Part shown: piece by piece, positions 1 through 9,190 of the stretch
Numbering within the stretch: the first letter of the stretch is position 1
Layout of the letters: each line of letters begins with the position of its first letter
From: Candidatus Poseidoniales archaeon
GTDB lineage: Archaea > Thermoplasmatota > Poseidoniia > Poseidoniales > Poseidoniaceae
Direction of reading: 5' to 3'
Assembly: GCA_009887135.1 (NCBI GenBank)
Contig: QXYA01000118.1
Location: 1 to 19,866 of the forward strand
DNA: 19,866 nt
Made by a program: the position numbers and the translations under genes
Notes under the pieces: model-generated
Databases searched by the model: none
The model's input: only the letters and a program-made list of their open reading frames with translations
Told to the model about the DNA's origin: nothing

Positions 1-3000
1 AGTATGAATCAACGTCTTGGGTGGATGTTTGAAAGCGTTGGCGATATCAACGATGATGGATACATGGATACGATGATTGGCTCAAGTTCAGGCTTTACTC
101 CTTCGGGTCTCCTCGAATTACACCTCGGTTCTGCAAGTGGTCTCCAAAGCACATCTGAGGTTATTCAAACCGGAGGGCAATCCCAACATCTTGGATTGAT
201 TACAGTTGGTAATTTCGATTCGAATGCAGATGGTGCAATCGAATTACTTTACACGGTGAGAAACCAGTCGAGAGGTACCAATTACGGAGTCGATGTCGTT
301 GTTGTTTCCAAACAAGATTTCGATACAAGCACCTTCTCTTTCGATGGCGAGATGAGTGAATTACGACTCGCAACTGCCGATCGTGGAGAGACGGCGATGG
401 TCTTTGCTCTCGACCAAAATCAAGCGAACGGAGAACAAGTGTTGATTCACCTCGAGCACGTTGGAGATGGCTCCCCCGGTGGTTCTTGGGTTTCCGAGCA
501 CATGGTAGAATCTCACATCAGCAGTATTCAGTTTGAATCATCAGCATCTGGAAAGCCATACCTGCTGTACTACGACACTGGGTTAGAAGGTGAACTCATA
601 AATTCACAAATAAGCGATCTCTCTGGTTTCTTGTTCAGAACATCAACCGCTTGGACTGCTCTTCATCAAGACATACGCACGTTGAGCGAATTTGGAACGA
701 ATCCAGCTTCTGCAGTTGATGCAAATGGCGACTTACACGTGGTTTATTCCCACGCTACGATTTCAAAATTATACTACAGTACAGAAGACTCCTCGAAGCC
801 AGATGGATGGTCGGGTGATGAACTCGGTACCGCAAATCTCACCACATCTCCGTCGCTGTGGTTTGAAGGCTCAGACATGCACATTCTTACCAGAGATTCA
901 GAACTTGACCGAATCCAACACATCGTTAAGACACAATCAGGATTCCAGACCTCGACCATCGTTGCTTCTGGCTTTGCAGTCGGAAGAGATGTGGCGACAA
1001 CACAACTCTGGAATGGCGCCTCAATGCTCGCAACAACAGTCAACAACAGTGACGTATTTGAACTGCAAGTTGTCAATATTAACACAGGCTCATCAGAAAC
1101 TCTTGTTGACTTCACAGATGGCGATTCTGAGATTTCAATGTGCGCTGCTCCAGATGGTGATCTTATTGTGGCTTCAATAGATTCGAACCATTTCTTCAGA
1201 GTACACGAGCGCAACAACTCTTCCATGGCCTGGAGAAACGTTACTCAGTCAGAGATTGGATCTGGGCATCTCAGCCAATTGAATGGTTCACCAGACCTTT
1301 CATGCACCAGCCATGGAGATTCGTTGTATATTGCACTTCGAGGCCTTGAACATCCTCTCTATGAGCGTCAATCGATCCTTGATGGTGGAAATAACTCATG
1401 GATGTATTCAGTTGACAATCCAATGAACAATCTTGTTGCGAGTGCCAACGGAAGTTGGGATTTGGTTTCAACCGACTCAGGCCTCATACTGTTTACATCT
1501 ACACCTGGTACTGAAACACTACGTATCAATACCATGAATCCAGTAAACAACACCCTCTCCATCAAGAACGACGTGATTGGATGGTCAACACATGAAATGA
1601 AAAACGTCTATACGAACGAGAACTTCTCTTCCTTAGTCGATTCAAATGGGACAATTGTTCTTTCATACTTCGATACTCTTGATGAGGATGTTGACATGCT
1701 TCGTCTCTATCTTGATTCTGATAGAGACATGATTTTCGATTCCCTCGATGCTTTACCACACACTGGAGACCAATGGGTAGATAACGATTCAGATGGGTTT
1801 GGTGACAATCCAAACGGTCCATTGTCAGATGAATGTCCTAGTGATAATGGTCCTTCCGAATACTTCACACAAGGCTGTGTAGATTTCGATAATGACGGCT
1901 TTGCAGACAGCATAGATGCCTGCCCTGCTAACACTGGCCGCTCAATTCATGATCGATATGGTTGTCCTGATTATGATGAAGATGGATGGTCAAACAATGA
2001 CGGATCTTGGGTTTACGGCGACCGCTATCAACAAAATTGGAAGCAAGTCCAAGACAGTGATGGTGATGGTATAGGGGACAACTACGGCCCAGATTGCTGT
2101 GATGCAATCTTTGGACTTGCAGGAAATATTGAAACAAGTCCTGGAGATAAATTCCCATTCAATCCACGTCAATACAAGGACTATGATGACGACGGCTATG
2201 GCGATAATGAAAGCGATTTGATTACAGGCGACTTCTGCCCGTATAATTACGGTACTTCTTACAGAGACCGCAATGGCTGTGAAGACAGTGATGGCGATGG
2301 TGCAAGTGATCCATCGAATGTCGGCGGAATTAGCTGGGACACTGATCAAGGTGCAGACTTATGGGTCGATGATCCAACCCAATGGGCTGACTCAGATGGT
2401 GATGGATATGGTGACAATGGAACGATTGGAGCCACCAATCCTGATTCCTTCCCGAACAACTACGCTGCTGCCGAAGATAACGACTCAGATGATTACCCCG
2501 ACAGGTGGACAGACCTATGGAATGAAGCAAACAGGACAGGGGACGACGATGGCGATGGCGTCATTAACACAGAGGATTATTGTGGGGATAGTAACCTGTC
2601 CGACACGATTGGTCTGAATGGCTGCAATACAAATGTGACATTACGAAATCAGTCGAGTGTTAACCCCGTAGCATATAATGGAGGATTGGTTTTGGATGGG
2701 TGTCCTAACTTATTCGGAACCTCAACAGACCCTGTTCCAGGTTGTCCAGACAGTGACCTTGACGGCTGGGCGAATACGGATGATGACTTCCCTATTGACC
2801 CGACCCAATTCCTCGATTATGATGGGGATGGTTTCGGCGATAATGCAACTGGGAACAATGCTGATGCTTGTCCATTCCAGTATGGGGTGATGGATGGAAC
2901 TGATGGGAATGGATGTCCATTGGTGAACACAGATGATAGCGATGGCGATGGTGTTTACAACGATCTTGATGACTGTGAAAATACTCCACTTGGTTCAATT

Positions 3001-4542
3001 GTTGATGCAGCAGGTTGTTCAAACGATCAATTAGATGATGATGAGGATGGTGTTTCAAATGCGGATGATCTATGCGCTGACACAACATCTGGAGCAACAG
3101 TAGATTCAGATGGATGCAGTTCTGAACAGCTCACGCAGGATACTGATGATGACGGAGTCTTTGATCCTGATGACCAATGCCCAGACTCCACAGGTACCGA
3201 CATCGATGCATCTGGTTGTGATGAATTCCAACGAGATACTGATGGTGATGGTGTTGTGGATAATGATGATGATTGTCCAGATACACAAGCAGGCTATCCA
3301 GTTGATGAAGTTGGATGCTTAGATGAAGACCAGTTAGATCAGGACCTAGATGACGATGGCTATTCAGGAAACTATACGTACACCATTGATTCAGAGACTG
3401 GTCTAAGAATTGACCAAACAGGAGATGCCTTCCCGCTTGACGGAACACAATGGTTCGATCAAGATGGAGATGGCTTTGGCGATAACATGAATGGCAATAA
3501 TGCTGATTTCTGTCCAGAGGAATTTGGGACCTCATACTTTGATTCTCTGGAAATAGGCTGCTTTGATGATGGAGACGGATGGGCGGACAATTGGGGTCGC
3601 GATAAATTCCCTGGTGATGCAACTCAATGGAATGATTCTGATGGCGATGGATACGGCGATAACTGGGGCAATCCTGACTGGAATAACTCTCGTGATTCTG
3701 ATTGGCCAGGTGAATTTGTTTCCGATGCTTTAGTCCCAGATAAGTGTCCAAATTCACCGACTTCAAATGTTGACGATGAAGGATGTTCGAAGAGTGAGAA
3801 GGATACTGATGGTGATGGTGTCAACGACTTACTCGATAATTGTCCTGAGGATGCTAAGGGGGCCGACGGATATGAAGACGGTTGTCCACTGCCTAAACAA
3901 GCAGGATCAGATGATGAAACAACCGTGTTCGGTATGTCCATTATAGCATTCAGTGGCATCTTAGGTGGACTTATTCTTGTCCTCATTATCATAGGGTTCG
4001 TCTTACGAACACTTGGAAACCGAGGCTATGACTACGATGATGAAGACGATGAAGATGATTTCATGGACGATGAAGACAACTCCTTCTCATCTGGAAGCCA
4101 ATCCAGATCAGCACCTCTAACCAGTTTGCCTGGTCGAGGAAGTCCTCAGTCAAGAAGTCCACCAAGTTCATCAGGTCCTTCCAGAGGTCCTCCTGGTGCA
4201 AAGACAGGTCCTTCACGTGGTCCTCCCGGAGGAGCTCCTAGTGGTCCAAAGCGCACCTCACAACCAGTTTCTGCTGGAAAGAAGCCAGTAGGATCAACCT
4301 TGGGTGATTCATCTCCAACTGATGAAGATAAAAATCAGAAGAAAGTACGTAAGGCTCGAATTGAAGTTGATATGTCGCTCTTTGAGGATTGGCAAGTTGA
4401 TGATAGAGAAGCAGCAGTTGATTGGGTTGTGACTGGACTTGGCGATGGAGAGCAAGAACGAACCATCCTTATGCAACTCCAAGAAACTGGTTGGACGGCT
4501 CAACAATCGAGAGCAATCTTCGACCTTGCTCGGAATCGGTAA
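1..4542 (+). CDS. Giant calcium-repeat surface protein, membrane-anchored (5' partial)
   Basis: The reading frame is open to the first base of the window. The first ATG (position 4) falls inside an FG-GAP-like repeat (VGDINDDGYMD), so the true start lies upstream. Numbering from that ATG, residues 1 to about 570 look like a beta-propeller/FG-GAP-type extracellular region. Residues about 580-1295 are acidic thrombospondin type 3-like repeats (D-x-D-G-D-G units) with 13 CP...GC cysteine pairs. Six copies of a second unit, FPxDxTQWxDxDGDGxGDN, are interspersed. A membrane helix follows at about 1312-1336, then an acidic stretch, a Pro/Gly-rich linker with RGPPG repeats, and a roughly 60-residue helical domain at the C-terminus. 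The expected topology is outside-to-inside with the tail in the cytoplasm. TSP3-type repeats bind calcium in known families; adhesion or a cell-surface role is inference. The EF-hand protein gene follows 51 bp downstream and is probably co-transcribed. Confidence 0.85.
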   Translation, partial: SMNQRLGWMFESVGDINDDGYMDTMIGSSSGFTPSGLLELHLGSASGLQSTSEVIQTGGQSQHLGLITVGNFDSNADGAIELLYTVRNQSRGTNYGVDVVVVSKQDFDTSTFSFDGEMSELRLATADRGETAMVFALDQNQANGEQVLIHLEHVGDGSPGGSWVSEHMVESHISSIQFESSASGKPYLLYYDTGLEGELINSQISDLSGFLFRTSTAWTALHQDIRTLSEFGTNPASAVDANGDLHVVYSHATISKLYYSTEDSSKPDGWSGDELGTANLTTSPSLWFEGSDMHILTRDSELDRIQHIVKTQSGFQTSTIVASGFAVGRDVATTQLWNGASMLATTVNNSDVFELQVVNINTGSSETLVDFTDGDSEISMCAAPDGDLIVASIDSNHFFRVHERNNSSMAWRNVTQSEIGSGHLSQLNGSPDLSCTSHGDSLYIALRGLEHPLYERQSILDGGNNSWMYSVDNPMNNLVASANGSWDLVSTDSGLILFTSTPGTETLRINTMNPVNNTLSIKNDVIGWSTHEMKNVYTNENFSSLVDSNGTIVLSYFDTLDEDVDMLRLYLDSDRDMIFDSLDALPHTGDQWVDNDSDGFGDNPNGPLSDECPSDNGPSEYFTQGCVDFDNDGFADSIDACPANTGRSIHDRYGCPDYDEDGWSNNDGSWVYGDRYQQNWKQVQDSDGDGIGDNYGPDCCDAIFGLAGNIETSPGDKFPFNPRQYKDYDDDGYGDNESDLITGDFCPYNYGTSYRDRNGCEDSDGDGASDPSNVGGISWDTDQGADLWVDDPTQWADSDGDGYGDNGTIGATNPDSFPNNYAAAEDNDSDDYPDRWTDLWNEANRTGDDDGDGVINTEDYCGDSNLSDTIGLNGCNTNVTLRNQSSVNPVAYNGGLVLDGCPNLFGTSTDPVPGCPDSDLDGWANTDDDFPIDPTQFLDYDGDGFGDNATGNNADACPFQYGVMDGTDGNGCPLVNTDDSDGDGVYNDLDDCENTPLGSIVDAAGCSNDQLDDDEDGVSNADDLCADTTSGATVDSDGCSSEQLTQDTDDDGVFDPDDQCPDSTGTDIDASGCDEFQRDTDGDGVVDNDDDCPDTQAGYPVDEVGCLDEDQLDQDLDDDGYSGNYTYTIDSETGLRIDQTGDAFPLDGTQWFDQDGDGFGDNMNGNNADFCPEEFGTSYFDSLEIGCFDDGDGWADNWGRDKFPGDATQWNDSDGDGYGDNWGNPDWNNSRDSDWPGEFVSDALVPDKCPNSPTSNVDDEGCSKSEKDTDGDGVNDLLDNCPEDAKGADGYEDGCPLPKQAGSDDETTVFGMSIIAFSGILGGLILVLIIIGFVLRTLGNRGYDYDDEDDEDDFMDDEDNSFSSGSQSRSAPLTSLPGRGSPQSRSPPSSSGPSRGPPGAKTGPSRGPPGGAPSGPKRTSQPVSAGKKPVGSTLGDSSPTDEDKNQKKVRKARIEVDMSLFEDWQVDDREAAVDWVVTGLGDGEQERTILMQLQETGWTAQQSRAIFDLARNR
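1747..3663 (+). repeat. Six-copy FPxDxTQWxDxDGDGxGDN coding repeat interleaved with TSP3-like units
   Basis: Six diverged copies of an approximately 21-residue unit begin near 1747, 2146, 2359, 2785, 3424 and 3601. The core reads D-x-F-P, then TQW, then an acidic DxDGDG(Y/F)GDN loop. Between and after them lie shorter Cys-paired units (C, 12 to 16 residues, C), 13 in total between about 1830 and 3890. The DNA copies are similar but not identical, so this is an old protein-level repeat array and not a recent tandem duplication. Confidence 0.75.
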
Positions 4543-4593
4543 TCAGTAGACTCAAAAACATGACTCGGTTGGACAAGTCGAAGGGGGGAACAT

Positions 4594-6126
4594 ATGTCAG
4601 AAGGAGTACCAGAAGGAGCCTCTCTTCCTGAAGGAATTGCAGTCGATGATACAGCAGCATATTTCGGTGTAATCGAATCCTCAGACGTTCTTCAACAGCT
4701 CATGGATATGGACTCGAAACAAGCCTTGTCCAAGACACTTGAACATCTATCAGATGTAGTCTTGCAGCCTGGAGAGTTCAATTTTGAAGCGGCGAGTGAA
4801 CGTCTTCAGTGTGAAGGAGGGGAAATCTATTTTCTCATCTTTGGCCATCTCAATCTGATGTCGCTCCCAGATCCAATGTTGGCTTTTGCAGGACAACCTG
4901 ATTCGACCGGTTCTACAAGCTCTGCACATCCTCTTGCAACAGAAGAAGTGATTAATTCCATCTCTGTTCTGTTTGATCCGATGCAATTTTTGAAAATCCT
5001 AGCAATCGGGTATTCAACCGGCGGTGAGCCTGAAGTTGATCGCTATCTTTCATCCATCCAAGAGATGATGGAGAATCCGTCGAAGAATCTTGGAAAAATT
5101 CAGGCCCTTGCTGCTGAATCGGTCTCATCGCTCGATGTAGCAGGACACGCACTTCCAATCGCACTTCTTGCAAGTGAAGGAGCGGAACCTGCAACAATCG
5201 AGGCTCGACAATCGATGCCTGCTCAAGAAAAGAAACCAGAACCAGTTTCCAAGCCAGCAGAGCCTGCTCCTGTGAAAGAAGTTACTGTGGAACAACCCGT
5301 TTCTGTCCCGCTTCCAACAACAGAATCGGTTCCCCTTCCAACAATTGCTGAAGAGAACCCCTCAACATCAGTGCCCCTCCCTTCATTTGAAACATCAGTT
5401 GTAGAGGAAGAATCTCCCAAGAATGATGTTGAAGCGGATCTTGCAACCCAAGATGCCTTTTCTGGTGCGTTTGGAACAGAACTTATCCCAGAAGTTGAAG
5501 AAATTATCCAGCAACCCGTCATTGAAGAAGTGCCTGTTGAGGAACCTGTTGTAGAAGAACCAAGAGCAGATGAAACAATCGAAGAACCTGCGGAAGAATG
5601 GGTCAGCGATGCTGAACGATTTATTGCTGCAGATGTTGATGAATCAGGAGCATTGTCTGTGGAAGAATTAGCGGTCGCGGCGAATCTCCCTCTCGATACA
5701 GCAGAAGAGCTTCACAAAGCCGCAGATACTGATGGTGACGGAGAAGTTACCCTGAGTGAGTTCGTATCTTCTGATGCTGCGAAGACGATGTCAAGTCTTC
5801 CTCGGCCAGTTGCTCCAGTTCGTCGACCAATTCAGAAACAACAGCCTCAACAACAATCAGCACCATCTCCTGGCATCCAAGCGCCTCAAGCAGGGTGGCA
5901 ACAACAGCCAGTACAGCCTGTGCAACAACAGCCTGTGCAACCAGTACAACAGCAACCTATCCAACAACAGCCTGTGCAGCAACAACCGATGCAACAACAA
6001 CCAGGTATGAATATTCAGCCTACAATTCTCTCTGGTATTCATTGTAGAGGATGTGGGATTGGTCTTGATCCATATTGGCGATTCTGCCCAATCTGTGGGA
6101 ATATGAATACGAGTGCTCACCGTTAA
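4594..6126 (+). CDS. EF-hand and zinc-ribbon protein with Gln/Pro-rich linker
   Basis: This is a 510-residue soluble protein with no signal peptide or membrane helix. The start is supported by a G-rich ribosome-binding site (AAGGGGGG) a few bases upstream. Residues 1 to about 200 form a domain I do not recognise. Residues 205-335 are rich in Pro, Glu and Val and probably disordered. Two EF-hand loops follow: D347-E358 (DVDESGALSVEE) and D378-E389 (DTDGDGEVTLSE), both with acidic residues at coordinating positions. A Gln-rich QQQP linker (about 408-470) leads to a C-terminal zinc ribbon with CxxC pairs at C484/C487 and C498/C501. Calcium and zinc binding are established for such motifs; the role is unknown. 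It lies 51 bp behind the calcium-repeat surface protein, and its stop codon overlaps that of the convergent gene by 4 bp. Confidence 0.85.
   Translation: MSEGVPEGASLPEGIAVDDTAAYFGVIESSDVLQQLMDMDSKQALSKTLEHLSDVVLQPGEFNFEAASERLQCEGGEIYFLIFGHLNLMSLPDPMLAFAGQPDSTGSTSSAHPLATEEVINSISVLFDPMQFLKILAIGYSTGGEPEVDRYLSSIQEMMENPSKNLGKIQALAAESVSSLDVAGHALPIALLASEGAEPATIEARQSMPAQEKKPEPVSKPAEPAPVKEVTVEQPVSVPLPTTESVPLPTIAEENPSTSVPLPSFETSVVEEESPKNDVEADLATQDAFSGAFGTELIPEVEEIIQQPVIEEVPVEEPVVEEPRADETIEEPAEEWVSDAERFIAADVDESGALSVEELAVAANLPLDTAEELHKAADTDGDGEVTLSEFVSSDAAKTMSSLPRPVAPVRRPIQKQQPQQQSAPSPGIQAPQAGWQQQPVQPVQQQPVQPVQQQPIQQQPVQQQPMQQQPGMNIQPTILSGIHCRGCGIGLDPYWRFCPICGNMNTSAHR
5815..6005 (+). repeat. CAA/CAG/CCT-rich tandem coding repeat (QQQPVQP units)
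   Basis: This stretch is built from near-repeats of CAACAACAGCCTGTGCAA and variants, encoding QQQP(V/I/M)Q units. It lies inside the EF-hand/zinc-ribbon gene and forms the linker before the ribbon. Low-complexity arrays of this kind are prone to length change by slippage. Functionally it is most likely a flexible spacer. Confidence 0.7.
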
Positions 6127-7253
6127 TCGTTACTAGGGAGAAATACTCCCGATTCGGTAATACAAGTATCGTCCAACCAAACTGAGGGTTCTGCCAAAAC
6201 ACCCGATATGTGTATTCCAACATTCGAAGTACCACCTAACCGAGAATTGTCCCCTATTGAGAAATAACAACTACCGAGCCGCTTTTCGTCTTCGAGAACA
6301 TTTCCTACAAGACGGGCATTTGGATTCATTCCAAATCCGAATTCTGCCACAGTCCATACATTTTCACGGTCTTTTGCCTTGAGTTTCTTAGCTACTTCCC
6401 CGAAGGATTGACGTATATTTGCTGCGAGACTTCCACCTTTAACATCGATCACAGTTCCATTTTCGATAACAAATTCAATCGGCTCGTCGATCAGCGTTGA
6501 ATCCCATGAGCCGTCGATAACGATAGTGCCATTCATCGTTCCTTCTTTTGGAAGAACAAACACTTTCCCAGCAGGTAGATTCATCAGCATCCTTGGCCGA
6601 TTACAGATTCCATTGTCATCGAGTTTCCAATCTCTCCAACTGACCTCAAACGTAACATCTGTACCCGCTTCTGACTTGACGTTGATGATTCTTCGACGCC
6701 TCAACACTGTCCCGATGTTTGAGATTCGCCGCTTGACTTCTTGGAAGTTAGCAGTCATGCCACCTTCGGTGTAGAGTTCAACATTCATTCCAGGCATTGT
6801 CGCAACTCTAGCACCATCTCTGACAGCTTGACGTACAGCCCGTGTATGTGTGAGTGAATACTTTGTTGGAGCGATGACAACTTGTTGTTGTCGCATGAGG
6901 GAGGCAACTGGGCTTGGTGGTTCCTCACCATGATGCCTTGACTTTGGCATAACAACAAGTAAGACTCTATCTGACCGTTGTTGCGTTGCCTCATGCAGAG
7001 ATTGTCCGATCTCTGCCGTGGTTGGGTCGCAGACAATCAAAACGTTCTCTCCACGTCGAATATCCATTGAAGTTTGAACGACTCTATCTGAAATCGCCTT
7101 CAACTTTTCTTCAGCACTCATCGCCTCAGTGATTGTATTAACATCTTGGTCTGGCTCATGCGTCTCTTCATTGAGGAGTGCATTGATATCTTCATCGACA
7201 TCAGTAATGGATGACTTCTCATCCTTACCTTTCTCGTCGGATGGAAGCACCAT
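6123..7253 (-). CDS. Aminopeptidase T (M29/COG2309)-like protein, probably catalytically degenerate
   Basis: A 376-residue protein. After an acidic N-terminal extension (about 1-45), the order of conserved blocks matches the COG2309/M29 family: a Rossmann-like start (GENVLIVCDPTT, from 69), NLPAGKVFVLPKEG (225-238), AEFGFGMNP (303-311), LEDEKRLG (320-327) and a C-terminal GIHISG block (346-351). From memory of the family, metal ligands sit at the Glu in PAGEV, the Glu in AELG, the His in GTVHIA, and the His and Asp in HxD. Here these are K230, E304, Y330, H348 and S350, so three of five seem lost. Peptidase activity is therefore doubtful, and a binding or regulatory role is possible. The start could instead be the ATG at 7121 (MSAEEKLK), which removes the acidic tail. 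It is divergent from the M32 carboxypeptidase gene. Confidence 0.75.
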   Translation of the reverse strand: MVLPSDEKGKDEKSSITDVDEDINALLNEETHEPDQDVNTITEAMSAEEKLKAISDRVVQTSMDIRRGENVLIVCDPTTAEIGQSLHEATQQRSDRVLLVVMPKSRHHGEEPPSPVASLMRQQQVVIAPTKYSLTHTRAVRQAVRDGARVATMPGMNVELYTEGGMTANFQEVKRRISNIGTVLRRRRIINVKSEAGTDVTFEVSWRDWKLDDNGICNRPRMLMNLPAGKVFVLPKEGTMNGTIVIDGSWDSTLIDEPIEFVIENGTVIDVKGGSLAANIRQSFGEVAKKLKAKDRENVWTVAEFGFGMNPNARLVGNVLEDEKRLGSCYFSIGDNSRLGGTSNVGIHISGVLAEPSVWLDDTCITESGVFLPSND

Positions 7254-7350
7254 GTAGTCCCCATATACTCATCCATATTGAATGTGTGGCTTTGTAAAGG
7301 CAACATTTGCCATACGAGTCTTGATGAAGAAGTCCTGTTGTCGAAGAACT

Positions 7351-8847
7351 ATGAGCGAAAAAGACGAGTTTATTCAACGAATCAAAGACATCCATCGCAT
7401 AGGGAGTATTCAAGGCCATTTGGGATGGGATCAAGAAACATTGATGCCCGAGAAAGGAGCCAAATCCAGAGGCGAAATTATGGCATGGTTAGCTGCACTT
7501 GCGCATGAAAGAATCATCGATCCAGAAATGGGCGAACTGTTGGACCGAGTTGAACAACGGAGCGATTTAGATGAAGCAGAACAAGCGAATACTCGGGAAT
7601 TTAGGAAGCGGTACGACAAAGCAACAAAACTCTCGTCAAATTTTGTATCCACATTTGCTAAAGCGAGAAGTGAGGCTCTTGTGGCTTGGCAAGGTGCACG
7701 ATCGAATTCAGATTTCTCTGCATTCTTACCACATCTCGAAACGCTTGTTGCGTTAACTCGCGAAAAAATCGAAGCATATGGATATGAAGGAACGCCCTAT
7801 GATGCTCTTCTCGATGAGTATGAATCAGGAATGACCGTTGAAGATTATGATCCTCTCTTTGCAGGATTGAAACAACGACTTGTCCCACTGCTCCATCGAA
7901 TAATGGAGGCTAAAAAGACCAATCCGGATCCAACCTTGCCAGAAGGCATGGCTTTCCCAGTTGAATCACAAGAACAATTTTGTATCAAGGTAAGTGAACG
8001 CATGGGCTTTGACTTTGCTGCAGGTCGTATGGATGCATCAACACATCCATTTTCAGCAGGAATTTGGCCAGGTGATACTCGATTCACGACACGTTATGAT
8101 GAATTAGATCCATTCTCATGTCTTTACGCTGTTATGCACGAGACTGGCCATGCCTTGTACGAGCAAGGACTCGATGAGAACCATCAATACACACCTCGAG
8201 GAGATGCAGTATCACTGGGTGTTCATGAGTCTCAATCCAGGTTATGGGAGAATCAAATTGGTCGGACTCCTGAATTTTGGGATGTAGCTATGCCATGGTT
8301 CAAAGAATCATTCCCAGATGCTCCATCTTGGGACTCCACGACGTTGAACAGAATTGCTAATTGTGTTGAACCGGGCTTTATTCGTGTAGAAGCTGATGAA
8401 GTAACATACAATCTTCATGTCATGTTACGATATGAGATTGAAAAGAAAATATTCAACGAAGATTTCCCGCTAAACCAGTTGCCAGAATTATGGAACTCGA
8501 TGATCACTGAATGGTTTGGAATCACCGTTCCAAACGATACTCTTGGCTGTCTACAGGATATTCATTGGTCGATGGCAGCGTTTGGATACTTCCCAACATA
8601 TACTCTCGGAAACCTGTATGCTGCTCAATTACTAGAAGCGATGGATTCGGATATTGGATCGATTAACCAACATATTTCATCTGGAGATTGGTCTGAAATG
8701 CTTGAGTGGCTTAGGAATAGAATACATAAGAGAGGAAGCGCATTGTTACCAGCAGCCCTCATCGAAGAAGCAACAGGCGCTCCTCCTTCATCTGAGGCGT
8801 TCCTGCGATATGTCGAAGAGAAATATGGAGCGATTTACTCTCTCTGA
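7351..8847 (+). CDS. Carboxypeptidase Taq family (M32) metallocarboxypeptidase
   Basis: A 498-residue cytosolic zinc carboxypeptidase that removes C-terminal amino acids from peptides. All M32 signatures are visible in order: HPF, DTRFT, the zinc motif HETGH (263-267), HESQ (H292-Q295, with E293 as the expected third zinc ligand), IRVEAD and GCLQDIHW. The length equals that of known M32 enzymes (about 500 residues) when translation starts at ATG 7351 (MSEKDEFIQR). An in-frame ATG at 7282 would add 23 residues that look non-coding (Cys/Arg-rich), so I rejected it. The stop directly abuts the stop of the convergent small membrane-protein gene. A role in peptide turnover suits a heterotrophic, protein-degrading lifestyle. 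The assignment is very secure. Confidence 0.95.
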   Translation: MSEKDEFIQRIKDIHRIGSIQGHLGWDQETLMPEKGAKSRGEIMAWLAALAHERIIDPEMGELLDRVEQRSDLDEAEQANTREFRKRYDKATKLSSNFVSTFAKARSEALVAWQGARSNSDFSAFLPHLETLVALTREKIEAYGYEGTPYDALLDEYESGMTVEDYDPLFAGLKQRLVPLLHRIMEAKKTNPDPTLPEGMAFPVESQEQFCIKVSERMGFDFAAGRMDASTHPFSAGIWPGDTRFTTRYDELDPFSCLYAVMHETGHALYEQGLDENHQYTPRGDAVSLGVHESQSRLWENQIGRTPEFWDVAMPWFKESFPDAPSWDSTTLNRIANCVEPGFIRVEADEVTYNLHVMLRYEIEKKIFNEDFPLNQLPELWNSMITEWFGITVPNDTLGCLQDIHWSMAAFGYFPTYTLGNLYAAQLLEAMDSDIGSINQHISSGDWSEMLEWLRNRIHKRGSALLPAALIEEATGAPPSSEAFLRYVEEKYGAIYSL

Positions 8848-9156
8848 TTATTCTTCTTCATTGTTTGCAGAGGATGAACCAACAAGTTTGTTGATGCGTT
8901 CTGTTAATTCAGTAATTGCATCGCCAAGATCGTTGCTTCGATCATCTTCGTGATCAGTACCAAATGTTGTTCCTAGCAATACGACCATTGCTCCAGACAA
9001 CATCATGACTGCAGGCCAGTAGACATCTTCTGCTACCATGTCATTGGTGGCTTGCATTCCACCCCAAATTGCACCTGCAATAAATACAATTAATCCGATC
9101 ATTATCTGTTGATATCCCTTCCCAAGTTGTTCTTCCATGTTACTCATAAGTCTCAT
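8848..9156 (-). CDS. Small membrane protein with two helices, function unknown
   Basis: A 102-residue protein I do not recognise. Residues about 16-36 (QIMIGLIVFIAGAIWGGMQA) and 47-65 (WPAVMMLSGAMVVLLGTTFG) are hydrophobic and should span the membrane as a hairpin. The rest is an acidic, hydrophilic C-terminus with a likely amphipathic helix (DAITELTERINKLVG) and an NNEEE tail. Internal ATGs at 9147 and 9138 are alternative starts, and no clear ribosome-binding site distinguishes them. A TATA-like box lies about 35 bp upstream. It is the last gene of the minus-strand block after pyrC, and its stop abuts the stop of the M32 gene. Confidence 0.7.
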   Translation of the reverse strand: MRLMSNMEEQLGKGYQQIMIGLIVFIAGAIWGGMQATNDMVAEDVYWPAVMMLSGAMVVLLGTTFGTDHEDDRSNDLGDAITELTERINKLVGSSSANNEEE

Positions 9157-9190
9157 GCTGAAATAGTTGGGGGAGTAATTAAGCGTATTC

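Noticed and set aside
1747..3663. Possible CRISPR or recent tandem array
   Set aside because: Repeats are diverged, in frame and protein-level, with no constant spacer length.
3131..3766. Long antisense reading frame (211 codons) opposite the calcium-repeat gene
   Set aside because: Its His/Gln-rich composition is what reverse-reading GAT/GAC-rich repeat DNA gives; no family motif and no start signal.
5223..5522. Minus-strand Ser/Gly-rich frame
   Set aside because: Shadow of the Pro/Glu/Val-rich linker of the EF-hand/zinc-ribbon gene.
7282..7350. Upstream in-frame start for the M32 carboxypeptidase
   Set aside because: It adds 23 residues without family support; ATG 7351 gives the normal M32 length.
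7254..7350. TATA-like stretches (TATATG, TTTGTAAAG) in the divergent M29-like/M32 gap
   Set aside because: Matches to the archaeal box are weak and their spacing to the chosen starts is poor.
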